64,000 bases of DNA, from positions 1,550,001-1,614,000 of the forward strand of contig JARKIF010000006.1 in NCBI GenBank assembly GCA_029378245.1, written 5' to 3'. A program made the translations under genes and the position numbers. Numbering within the stretch: position 1 is the first letter of the stretch; each line of letters begins with the position of its first letter. The notes beneath the pieces are model-generated. The model ran no database searches, had not been told where the DNA came from, and worked only from the letters and a program-made list of their open reading frames with translations. Origin of the DNA: Roridomyces roridus. Lineage: Eukaryota; Basidiomycota; Agaricomycetes; Agaricales; Mycenaceae. This document shows, piece by piece, positions 44,190-55,000 of this stretch.

Positions 44190-44972
44190 TCAGCCGTGGA
44201 TCGAGAGACGATGAGCAGGTGGAGGACTCGCCACGATACCAGTAATAGAGACGAGCCAGGAGGTGGAGAGTAAGACGCCAGCCGCCAAGAGGATTACGGC
44301 AGAGGAGGCAAGAGCGGCAAAGTCTGGACTTGAAGACGGGTGTGAGTGAGCGACGAACGATCATCGCGTCCTCTAGCTACTGGAGGAGATGCGAAAGGGG
44401 ATGTAAACGGAGTGGTCGAGTCGAGATGAATAAGCGATCAGCTCGCGAGCCTGGAGATGGTATGAGCTGGATACGAGAGGGAGAGAAGGCTTTGTATCGA
44501 GAACGTACCTTGGCCTAAGAAACTCGGTGTGCCTTCACGGCGCCTCCCCTTTTTGAAGTCCACGAGAATCTGACGAAAGCCAGCCGTGGATTCGCTGCCG
44601 AAACGCAGTCTATGGCTCTTCAAAGGACTAGACGCTTTCTTTAACCACAAATCGGGCGCGGTAAGGGCGAGTCGGACGCACCTGAATATCCGACTCTGAG
44701 ATCTGCAAGCACCGCCTTTTACAATGAGACCGGGCACAGCGAGTGAGATGGTACCGGTACGATAGGGAGAGAGTCCAAGGGTGAGAGAGGATAGGCGACG
44801 CATCTTCGTCCATCCCGAGTGAATATGGAGGTGGGGAATAGCCAGGAGCTTCCAAGGCATGTACTATGGCCAGATATTCTGGAGGTAGGCGAGGCTCGGG
44901 TAGAGGCACATCCTAGAGTCGAGAGAGAGAGAGAGAAACCACGTTTTGAGGCTCCTCCGGCGGTGAAGACAT
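44190..44972 (-). CDS. Small protein with C-terminal membrane segment, unknown
   Basis: ATG at 44972 (MSSPPEEPQN), then an exon from about 44911 (DVPLPEPRLPPEYLAIVHAL). A 59-nt intron at about 44758-44700 allows the frame to continue as SQSRIFRCVRLALTAPDLWL and RQILVDFKKGRRREG. A later exon reads ARELIAYSSRLDHSVYIPFR, and the last one HPSSSPDFAALASSAVILLA with a hydrophobic run GVLLSTSWLVSITGIVA, then PPPAHRLSIHG and TGA at 44190-44192. The C-terminal membrane anchor suggests a tail-anchored protein. One exon junction (after SFLGQ) could not be settled. Not recognised. Confidence 0.45.
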
Positions 44973-45247
44973 GGAGGGAAGAGCCAAGAAATTGATGGAA
45001 TGCCACTCGCTCTTCACCTCCTCCTCCTCATCGCTCCTTCCTTCATGCTTCAGGCTTCAAGATGCAAAGAAAGCAGGCAATTATAAGTTACAACACACGA
45101 CAAGTGAAAGTACAATTATGGTACACTCCGTGGGCTTTGCTCGCCCCAACTCGCCTCATGCGGTCAAAAACGCGTCTCTCCTCAAAGCATTGAATGTCCT
45201 GCGCCCTGCTTCTGTACAGTGTACTGGCGCCATCCCTTCGAGGGCCT

Positions 45248-46410
45248 CTATTGGCCCTCGACTGCACTGTCGACCGCTCGCAACAGATCGAGGATATCCT
45301 CCAACGTCTCGCAATACTCGTCCCGCATCTCCTGTGCCGAATCCCAGGTCTGAGGTCCGGCAAGCGCGCCCTCCTCGATGACCAAATGGTCCCAGGAGTT
45401 GCGGGCGGCCTTGTCTGCGTTGGTGGCCTCGACATCGGATTCCTCGGTCGCATTCTCTTGCTGCCCCCAGACGACGAATAACTCTGACGCAGAGTCGCTC
45501 GACGCCGTCCAAGAGCCTTCCGATTCGGCGTCGTTGTCAGCTGCTAGGCTGCTCTCCCCCTCCTGAAGAAAAGCGAAGAAATAGTCGTACAGGGTGCCAG
45601 CCTTCAAAGCTTCCATGGTCTTGACTCGCTCGGCAGCGTCCTCCTCCAGCTTGTCCAGCCGTTGCTTCATACCAGGCGCGAGGAGCTCGTCGGCGAGCGC
45701 CTGGCCGTACATCTCCTCTGCGGGCGAGTACCAGTCCAAGCCCGCATCCAAGCCCGTGTCCGAGCTCGTCGACAGGGCCCGCGACTCAGTCCGGAGTGAG
45801 CTGTCGTCGATGGCGGGCCTTGGCACCACTGGCATGTACGACTCGTTCACGCCGCAGGTCCCGACGACGCCTTCAGCCTCTGTCTTCTCCTCATGGTTCC
45901 CCGCGTCGGTAGGCACGATACCGTTGGTCAAGCTCCCGAGTGGCACGCGGGAATGGGTCTCCACGGGGAGCACAAAGGGAAAAACGATGTCCGTCCCGGT
46001 CAACTGTGCAATCCTGAGGGCTTCGAGCAGGCGGGTCGAATGGGTCTCTACGGGGCACGGCTGCGGGAACACGATATCGGTTCCCGTAAACTGTGCGATC
46101 CTGAGGGCGTTGAGGAGGCGCGTCCCAGGATTTCGTGCATCAGGGGAGATGCCTGCCTGGGGCTGGCGAGGTCTTGGTGGAGCTCGTGCACGGGCCGCTG
46201 GTTCTCCCAGTGCGCGGTGGCAGGGAGAGAGGAAGGCGTGAGTCGCATGCGTTGCATGCCACAATTGTTGGTGGCATAGGTTGTCGCGATCGGGTGTGCG
46301 GTGGTGAAGGACGCGTGAGCGTTGGAGTTGGGGAAGGGGGAGGAGGGGCGTGCGGGAAAGGTGCAGTGAAGGAAGAGGGAGGAAGTCAAATTGGTATAGG
46401 CTTGGGCCAT
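45248..46410 (-). CDS. Unknown protein with an acidic C-terminal half
   Basis: The best-supported part is a long frame from about 46140 to the stop at 45248 (start not ATG in that frame). It contains two near-identical 29-residue units, TRLLNALRIAQFTGTDIVFP and TRLLEALRIAQLTGTDIVFP, each followed by a PVETHS ending. After them comes an acidic, Ser-rich C-terminal half with a coiled-coil-like stretch (GMKQRLDKLEEDAAERVKTM). An ATG at 46410 (MAQAYTNLTSSLFLHCTF) opens a different frame that is open to 46048, so an intron or frameshift must lie between. Not recognised. No known domain. Confidence 0.4.
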
Positions 46411-47590
46411 CGCTTGGGACGAGAATCGGTGAGCGTGCCACCGAGGAAATGTGAAGCGATACTCACTGGATGAAGTCGTTCTGGTCGTGGGTAGCCGCAG
46501 CTGTTCGTGAGGTGGGACGCCTCCGTGGATGCGTCGATGTTCGTGACTGAGGAAGGCTGGTTTGTCCAGCTCGAACCGGTGGGATGGTGGCAAGACGAGT
46601 CGCGTCGGGAAATCTCGTTATTCGCGAGGGAGAGGTTAGTGGGGAGTCTGCTTGGTGCAGGAGAGGTGGATGCCGCGCTGTTTCTGACCACACTGCGACG
46701 GTGAGTGAAAGGCGAGAGTAAGAGACCACTTCTCACGTGATGGCGGGCTCATTGATTTCAGGTTCCATTATTCGCGCATTGCGATGGTATATCTGCAAAC
46801 CTGTTCGAGGCTTCCGACTTTCTGTATTATACTATACGCCGCGAAATCCAAGCGGCCGGCAGTCTTGAGCTTTGACCAGGACTCTCGGACCAGTTCGACT
46901 TCATGGGCCCAAACCAATTCAAAGCGACCCGAAACCTTGTCGTGCCATAAAAATGACGCCTTGAGTTGCCCTCTTTTTCCTTCGGGACTCAAGGACACGC
47001 CCGAAAACGCGGTGCCACTCTAGGTTAGGACCAACTTCCAGCTGAAGAACGAGTCGCGAACGACGCGGTTTGCTCTGAGATCCACACATTACAGATTCAG
47101 ACTACGCAGAACCGCGGCGTCGTCTCTGCAGGCCTGGAAGGGTCGTGACTCGCAAGCTCTCTCCTTGTTCGCCCATATGCGAACCCGATAACCCCTTGCT
47201 AGACTCGAATACTCCAAAGTAAAGTAAAGATAGAAAAGTGCATACCTAAAAGTCCCACCTCCCACGACTTGGTCGCCGCATCATGTTTGCTATTGTAATC
47301 CCCCCTCGCCGAGCTCCTCTGCGTATTGAACACAACATCCGCTGAGGAGCTCAATGCTCATCGGCAAATGGTGCGTGGCTCTAGATCTTGATTATCGTGG
47401 CGGGGCGCAGGTTCAAACGGACTTCTTCCAGATACTGCAAAGGGTACTCTGGTAGTCTCTCTCGACAAAGAATCGCTCCGTAACCTCCGAGAATAGAACT
47501 CTGGCTCTGCGATTGTTGAAGAAATCAAGGCTATCCAATTAGGTTTGTGCGAAGTGTGGCCCAACCCGTATTTATGTGAAAAAATAAAGT
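46411..47590. other. Intergenic with a dispersed repeat
   Basis: No supported gene. It contains one copy of a dispersed repeat (47035-47132), an inverted pair GAGCTCCTC/GAGGAGCTC around 47310-47352, and the 3' flank of the LysM gene. Confidence 0.4.
47035..47132 (+). repeat. Dispersed repeat, copy 1
   Basis: The first 30 bp (CTTCCAGCTGAAGAACGAGT... at 47035-47064) recur exactly at 60376-60405. A second block, CGTCGTCTCTGCAGG (part of 47111-47132), recurs at 61031-61052 with two mismatches over 22 bp. The spacing differs (46 against 625 bp), so copy 2 carries an insertion. Confidence 0.6.
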
Positions 47591-50500
47591 TCAACCGGCA
47601 ACACATAGATTCTGCCCGACTTGAATAGCACAGGACGAAGTTAGGAAGGGGTTCCATTGCAGCATTTGAGCCATAGTGATGCCAAATTTGGTCTCGATAG
47701 CACCACAAGAGTCGTTGGACACAACCTAAAATTCAATGAGACGTGGTCGAAGAGAACAAGGTCAGCTTACGGTGTAGATTTTGCTGCACGTGCCTCCGCC
47801 CCCGGCAACACAGTAAGCGCTTCCCAGCTGGATGGTCGTGCAAGCTGAGGTCAGCGCTGTGTTCCACTCCAGCAGATCTCTGAGTGCGATATCGAATTTC
47901 GTGTCTACCGACGTGCAGGTATCGCCTGATGCAATCTGGTGTACGTGTGTGAAGCGAGTACTTGTCTAGGTTCGGGTTCGTAATTCTCACCGTGTAGTAA
48001 GTGGTACAATTCTTGAGAGTCCCAGTAGCGATATTCGCAGGCGGCCCACTCGCCGGTGGTGTCGATGTCGCCGGTGCCCCCGAAACACAAAGGTTCTGAC
48101 CGATTTGAATCGCACAAGTCGACGTGAGCCAAGGATTCCAGGCGGTGATGTCGTTGATCGTGATGCCGAACTTGGTTTCGATGGCCCCGCACGAATCGCC
48201 CGATGCCACCTGTGGGGGCGTTAAATACCCGAAAACATTAGAGAGAGGAACTCACGGTGTAGACTTGACTGCACACGTCTCCGCCCCCGGCAACACAGTA
48301 GGTGCTTCCCAGCTGGATGGTCGTGCAAGCTGAGGTCAGCGCTGTGTTCCATTCCAACAAATCTCTCAGCGCGATATCGAATTTCGTGTCTACTGCCGTG
48401 CATGTATCGCCTGACGCAATCTCCAAAGCGTGTAAATCACCTCGGCTTGATGGATGAGAAAAATTCCCCTCACCGTGTAATACGTTGTACAATTCTTGAG
48501 AGTCCCAGATGCAATGTTTGCCGGAGGCCCACTAGTCGGTGGCGCACCCGACGATGGAGTGCCACCTACGCACAGATTCTGACCAACTTGGATAGCACAG
48601 CTCGACGTCAAGAAGGGGTTCCACGCGATGATATCGTTCAACGTGATACTGAACTTGGTTTCGATGGCGCCGCAGGAATCATTCGGTACGACCTGGTACG
48701 CTCATCAGTTGCAAGATGAGAAGTAGTGAAGGGAAGAGCGTACGGTATACACTTGGGGACACGGATTGCCTCCTCCAACAACGCAGTACGCTTCGCCCAA
48801 ACCGATTGTGGTACAAGCTGCGGTGAGCGCCGTGTTCCACCGGAGCAAGTCGACCAGTGATGTGTTGAACTTCTGCTCAATCACGTTGCAATTGTCACCC
48901 GAGGCAACCTACGCGATTATGAGCTGCCGAATACTTGAAGGCAAACCACACCTACCGTATAATATGTCGTGCAATTTGCGAGGGAGCCAGTAGCGAGGTT
49001 CGACGGGGGACCAACAGGCACTGGTGTCAAGGGGAAATCACAATACGCGACTCCAGCAAGGAGGCCTGCGCACGTAAGCCCCGGGTTCAAAGCAAGGAAT
49101 TGATCTACGGAGATATCCTGTGCAGCCGCAATAGAGGTACACGAATCGTTGGCCACGGTGGTGTAGTAGTCGGCGCACTCGGTTGTGGCGAAGGGTGAGA
49201 CATTCGCCGGTGGGTCGACGGGAAAGAGTGTGTAGTTTCCTGTGGGGAATATGACGCAGACGGCTAGACCCACGGCGGGGACGCTCGTTGCTAGTTCTGC
49301 GGGGGGAAGATGAGTAGTTGACAGCAACGATATGGTGACGTACCAGAATTCCAAGTGATAAGGTCACTCTCGGCCTGGTCGGAGATGTTTGCAATCGACG
49401 CAAGCGTATCGCCCGTCTGAACTCTCCAAGTTAGTGGCTTGAAAGAAAAGAAAAAAGGCCACCCACCGAGATGTTGTAATAATAACCACAAGCCGCCGTG
49501 CGCGTACCCGGAGCCACATTCGTAGGAGCGGGCACACCGACGGGAGTCAGCGTTTCAACGCCGAGAGTAGGAGTAGGGGCAGGGAGCGAAAAGCTAAATG
49601 TCGATATGCTTGTAAAGTTGGTTGCCGAAGTGGGAAGCGCCGTGGTGGTGACCGTCATAAACGGAGGGAAGGGTTCGACGCAGTAGTAGAACCCAGCTAG
49701 GAGGTTACCGCAGGTGGAGTTGATTTCTACGACCATAAACGTTTTGTTTGGGAAGACGAGGCAAAGACACACCGGGGTTCATGGTAAACAAATCCGCGAC
49801 CGTCGTCGCATATCTGAGCGCAAAGGTACTGCAAAAGTCTCCCTCGACAACGATAGCCCATTCCCCACAGGCCGCCGTCGACCCCACAGCTGTAGGAGTC
49901 GGCACGGGAGCCAACATGGTCGCGGTACCCGACGGCGCGATTGGTGCACTAGACGCAGCCACTGTGGGGAATCCACCGTGAGGACTCACACAGACGAGGT
50001 TCCCGACCAACTGCGGTAGATATTGACACGCCGATCCAAAGTTGACGTTGTATAATCCCAGTTGAACGGTGGTGATGTTCGCAGCTGCGGCGATGCTGGC
50101 ACAGGTGTCGTTGGTTGCGACGGTGTATGTGGTACACGCTTGGGGCAAGCAGAGGGGAGACCCTGCCGGGACGTTGCACATTGTTTGTGGGAGGGAGTTG
50201 GATCTAGAAGCAAGTGTTAACGAGAGCGGTTTCTGAGGAAAATGACGCACGAGGAAACATCGTAGAGCGAGACAGAAAATTGCTTAGCTACGGCTGCGCA
50301 TGTGCTTGCCGTACTGACAGTCACATTCCGTCCCAGCATCGCACACTGGGCCGAGACGGTCGACGTCGAGTTGGATCCCGAGGGCATGCCGGGGGACACA
50401 ATGGGAGATGTGATTAAGGAGGGATTAAACTTGGGAAGGCCACATGTCGCAGCCGAAGCGTCGTAGAGATTCTCGGTCGCCATCGAATATAGCACAGGAC

Positions 50501-51343
50501 TGAGAAGGGTGACGTTCATGGTGCCAAAGATGCAATTCGAGCAGAGTTCCGCCATGGGGAGGGATGAGATACCGGCGGAGGCGTTGAAACCCTTGAGGAC
50601 GTCCAGGCAGTAGCTCCCGGATGTGTTATCCTTGAGACATTGGACTGTGTAAGGGCCTAGAACGTAGTCCACGGCCAACGTCGGAGCGTAGCTGAATCAA
50701 AGCAGTCAGTCAGCAACGACACAAAACACGGAGAAATGAAAACGCACGAGACGTTGGTGGATGGGTCTAAAATCATCGCATATCCTTTACATGCTGTGAC
50801 TACGTTGGCGCGGTAGCTGGCCAGGGAGCTGGTGCAGGTCGCCGTGCAGAGATTGTTCAGGTCGGAGTCTCCGAAAATGGCACCGCTGATTCTACGGAAA
50901 AGGTAAGTAAATGTCGGGACGGGTATGGGAAAACTTACCCCATTGCGGAAACCGTCGAATTGCATTGGATACTCGCCGTGAGCGCCGAAGCACAGGCCGA
51001 GGACGGGGGAGTGTTGGTGGGCAGGTTCGCACTTGTGTATAGAGTGAATCCGATGGCGGCCGCATCAACGACTGCGTTCGTCGTCGGAGTGACGGCAATG
51101 AGGTTGTCAAGCGTCGGTTCCGGCATCGCTGGCTGCGTTGACGCCCGTGAATCTGCAAGTCTACAGGCAAAGACTTGAGTCTCGTCTGCAGTACTCACAA
51201 TGAACTCACTGCTGCAAGAGTGCATCGTGGAAGAGACTGTTGTGGGTAGCCACTTTCCCGGCGAGTTTTTGCTTGAAGTTGCTAGAGGGGCCGGCGGACA
51301 CGAGTCCCAGCCCACCCAGAGTCAAAAACCACCAACAGTGCAT
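47591..51343 (-). CDS. Secreted protein with about eleven LysM modules
   Basis: ATG at 51343 gives a signal peptide (MHCWWFLTLGGLGLVSAGP). About 14 exons follow. After roughly 300 residues with paired cysteines (ISGAIFGDSDLNNLCTATCT) come LysM modules, each about 45 residues with a C-x-TYYTV-x-x-x-DTC opening and an NP/WN turn: for example TVATNDTCASIAAAANITTV, VVEGDFCSTFALRYATTVAD, VQTGDTLASIANISDQAESD and TVANDSCTSIAAAQDISVDQ. The last six modules form three near-identical pairs (NCTTYYTVASGDTC... LLEWNTALTSACTT, then SNDSCGAIETKF... WNPFLTSSCAIQVGQNLCV). The stop follows CVAG at 47591. LysM binds chitin oligomers; fungal secreted LysM proteins shield hyphal chitin or sequester fragments. 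The divergent neighbour at 52090 is a chitin-binding chitinase, which supports a shared job. Exon ends between modules are regular. Confidence 0.8.
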
Positions 51344-52089
51344 GGCGTACGAGAGACGGAATCCAGAGATTTGAGCATCTTGAAACTGTTCAGTATACTA
51401 TTTAGAAGATGCACAGGTGCCGAACAGGTCAGACGGGGATATCAGAACGCGGATGGTCCATGAGGGCTGGAAGTCTCTCGGCCCAAACTCGGCGTTGGAT
51501 TACTTGGGAGGTTACGGAGCCGGGAGTGATAGAGAGTCTAACATTGGATCGCGGGATGATTGCGCCCTGATTATGATCGAAATCACTATGACTACGGTCC
51601 CAAATGAGTCCAGCTATGTAGCTGCTACTTAGTTCCAGTAACCAGTTTGGACACCTGCCAAGGTTCCCTCATGTTCTCGCGCTGCCTCTTCTCTCCTCCC
51701 ATCTAAACTCCACGGCAGACTCGCACTCAGACTCTACAATTCTACGAAACCACATTCCTCAGCCTCGCTGGCACATCCGATGTGGCGTTCCCATCCATGT
51801 GTTCCAATCTATGTGTTCCAATCTATGTGTTCCCATCTATCTGTCCAGTATGCCTGTCCAGTGCTTCCGAGTCCCGCGACTCTATTACTTTCACTCAAAA
51901 ATGGCCCTCCACGGCCTGGCGGAACACGCAGCCGTGTGTGTGCAAAATCTAAAATAATCGCCAGCGCGGGTTCAAATCAACACACACTATTTGTGGATGT
52001 GAAACATCCGGGAAAAAGCCAAAGCCACCGCGTTCAACGTGATCATTTATACACTCCTTTGGTCTCCCTCCTTTCTTTGATTCTGCAAA
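51344..52089. promoter_or_regulatory. Bidirectional promoter region between LysM gene and chitinase
   Basis: 746 bp separate the two divergent start codons with no gene between. A TATA-like word lies 40-60 nt before the LysM ATG (minus strand TAAATAGTATAC near 51391-51402) and TTTATAC near 52046 lies before the chitinase ATG. A 14-bp tandem repeat lies inside. Shared control is inferred, not shown. Confidence 0.5.
51783..51852 (+). repeat. 14-bp tandem repeat in the shared promoter
   Basis: ATGTGTTCCAATCT at 51797-51810 and 51811-51824, ATGTGTTCCCATCT at 51825-51838, with degenerate units on both sides (TGGCGTTCCCATCC at 51783, ATCTGTCC at 51839). The TTCC core could be a repeated factor site. 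Confidence 0.7.
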
Positions 52090-55000
52090 ATGGGCACCAG
52101 CGGGCGAAGCATTACGCTTGCCCTCACCGCGATCTGTACGTGTACTCTTTCCTCTAAGTTCTCACTGAATATTGAATATGGATTGCCATAGTTTTGCTGC
52201 AGCCTGTCTCGGCCGCAACTACCTCACCCACAAATTCGGCAAGCGCAGCTCTCGCTCAGTCTACGCTTCCTGTCGGTTCTTGTACCTCAACCATCGTGCG
52301 TTGGTTGTCTTTTTGGAATGGATTGTCTGTGGAACTCACTTTGCAGCCTTGCTCAAATGGCGCGTGTTGCAACTCCGAAACCGGATACTGCGGGCATGTT
52401 CCTGGTTTCCGATTTACAACGAGCCATTAAGTCCCCAACGCAGATACGGAGATGCCTTCTGCACGACGCTCGCCGCCGGGGGGTGAGTCCATCTCTTCCC
52501 TCCGCAACCTGTTGACGAACCATCACCAGACCTTGCTCCTCCAATTGTGACGCAAAGGCTCAGGTGTGTTTTCTTTGAAATACTCACAACCACCTTTTAC
52601 TAACTTCAATCAGTGTGGACCAAACGCCCCGGCCGGCGAAGAAGAATGTCCCCTCAACGTCTGTTGCTCACAGTTCGGCTTTTGTGGAACCACACGTGAG
52701 GCTGCTTGCTTGCATTCACACCACGTGTCTAACCCTGTCGAAAACAGAGGACTTCTGTGGAGAAGGATGCACGAGCAACTGTAACCCAGCAAATCCAGCC
52801 CAGTGTGGCTCTGATGCACAGACGGCGCTCACCAAGCGCATCGGATACTACGAAGGCTGGGCGGCCGCTCGCAGCTGCGATGCGTGGTCTCCGAGTAACA
52901 TCAACGTCGCGTCTCTAACTCACGGTACGCATTGTCGGTGTTCAGCTCGAATTCATTCACTCACCGCTGTGTAGTTAACTTCGCTTTCGCCTACATCTCC
53001 AGCTCGTTCGAGGTCGTCGAGATGACCGCCGGCGACTCCAAGCTTTGGACCGAAACAACGGCTCTCAAGTCGCAGAACCCGTCATTGAAGGTGTTTCTGT
53101 CTATTGGCGGTTGGACTTTCAACAATGCGGTGCGTGGTTTCCTTCCCCTAGTCTCCTGTGCCCTTGACAAATGACTACTTACAGCCAACGGCTGGGATTT
53201 TCAGCTCTCTGGTCGCCAGTGAGGCCAATACCAATGTGTTCATTAAGAGCGTTCTCGGCGTCATGAATACGTATGGGTTTGATGGTATCGACATCGAGTG
53301 CGACTTCCTTTCTAATTTGCAGGAATCTTTTCTGACCGATTTGTTCAGCTGGGAATATCCCGTGGCAGAGTGCGCTCGTTCCACTGACTAATTTATTTTA
53401 TCTAATTTCTGCTACTAGGGATCGTGGTGGCGCCAAGGGCGACAAGGAGAACTATGTGACTTTCATCAGTAAGCATTCCATCCCGATTTCCGTCTTCACG
53501 TACGACCTTTTACCCAGAGGCCGTCAAAGCCGCCTTCATTCCATTCAATTATGAGCTGGTACCTCTCCCATCACTCCACGCTGCGCTCATACTGACGAGT
53601 CAATGAACAGTCTTTCACTGCGCCGACGAGCTATTGGTACCTGCAGAATTATGATCTTCCCGGTATGTTGGCAGACGACGGTGCCGACTGGGTCAATGTC
53701 ATGACGTACGATTTGCATGTCAGTGTATCTCTATATTTATCTGTGCTGAGTTAACTTTGTTTTCAAAGGGTGTCTGGGATTCTCCCGCAGATTATATCGG
53801 CTCTATCGTCCTAGCTCACACCAACTTGACCGAGATCATGGTTATTATTTCCTCTCTCTCTCTATCCCCTTGGCTTATTCTTTTATTTCCCAGGACGCAT
53901 TCCAATTGTACGCCAATGTTGGGATCGACCCATCCAAGATGGTCATGGGTATTGGCTTCTACGGCCGTTCATTCGAACTTGTCTCTGACCAGTGTACAAC
54001 TCCCGGCTGTCCGTTTGCCGGTGCGGCACCGGCCGGCCCCTGTTCGGCCAATGCCGGCACCCTCATGTTCACCGAGATCGAGGATATTATCTCATCTGTG
54101 GGGACTAACGCGCTTGTATTCGACGAAGAGGCGGCTGTCAAATACCTGGTTTATAATGAGTTGTGTTTTCCTGCTTCTTGAGATCCCCCAGTACTGATTG
54201 CGTGGGTGTAGCATCGACTGGGTCTCGTACGACGACCAGCAGACGTTGGGCATGAAACTCCAATACGCGAATTCGATCTGTCTCATCGGCACCATGATTT
54301 GGTCTGTTGACCAGGTGAGTAGATTCGTCAACTCCTATGAAACTGGCTCTTGACATGACCAGGATGATACCGCGTACACTGCCCTGTCCGGTGAGAATCC
54401 ACCCTGTCCGCGCCTTACCTTGTTAAATATTCTGCAGCCCTATACGGAGACGTCACCGACAACAATTCAACCGACCAGATCACCGGTAATCAATGCACGT
54501 ACACGGACTGTGGGGGCTCTTGCGGGTCGGAGACACTGCTCGGACTGCTAGAAAGTAATCCAGTCACCCTCGAAACCTGCACTGGCGTCGGCAAGGACTT
54601 TGTGTCAATTTGCTGCGTGGGCCTTCTCTTTTTGTGTCCGCGATCAACTTATCTGAAGGTTCTTGCAGCCCGTGGGAGACGCGCCTCAGTCCTGTACGTG
54701 GAGAGGTAAGCCAACTTCCGACGGGATATGCGATGGGACTTGTCTACCGGGGGAGATCCTCATGGGGCTGTCCAACATCGGCGACGCGACGGGAGGGCCC
54801 ACGCTCACGATTGATGGTGTTACATTACCCGAACTGTCTTGTCTCATCGGGCAGGAGGTGCATACCTCATTCAACTGTTCTCGGCTACAGGCTCAATCTG
54901 CCTAGGCTCTGTGCTGCAGAACGGATCAAGACACCTCCTCATTTTGTACGGCCACTGCGTGCGGTTTCACAACATGTCCTTCCGGATCTACAGCCCATGG

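Noticed and set aside
47310..47352. GAGCTCCTC/GAGGAGCTC inverted pair as a terminator
   Set aside because: Such hairpins do not define termination in fungal nuclear genes, and no transcript end is indicated here.
51940..51990. GGGTTCAAATCAAC as a tRNA T-arm
   Set aside because: No acceptor stem or anticodon arm can be placed around it.
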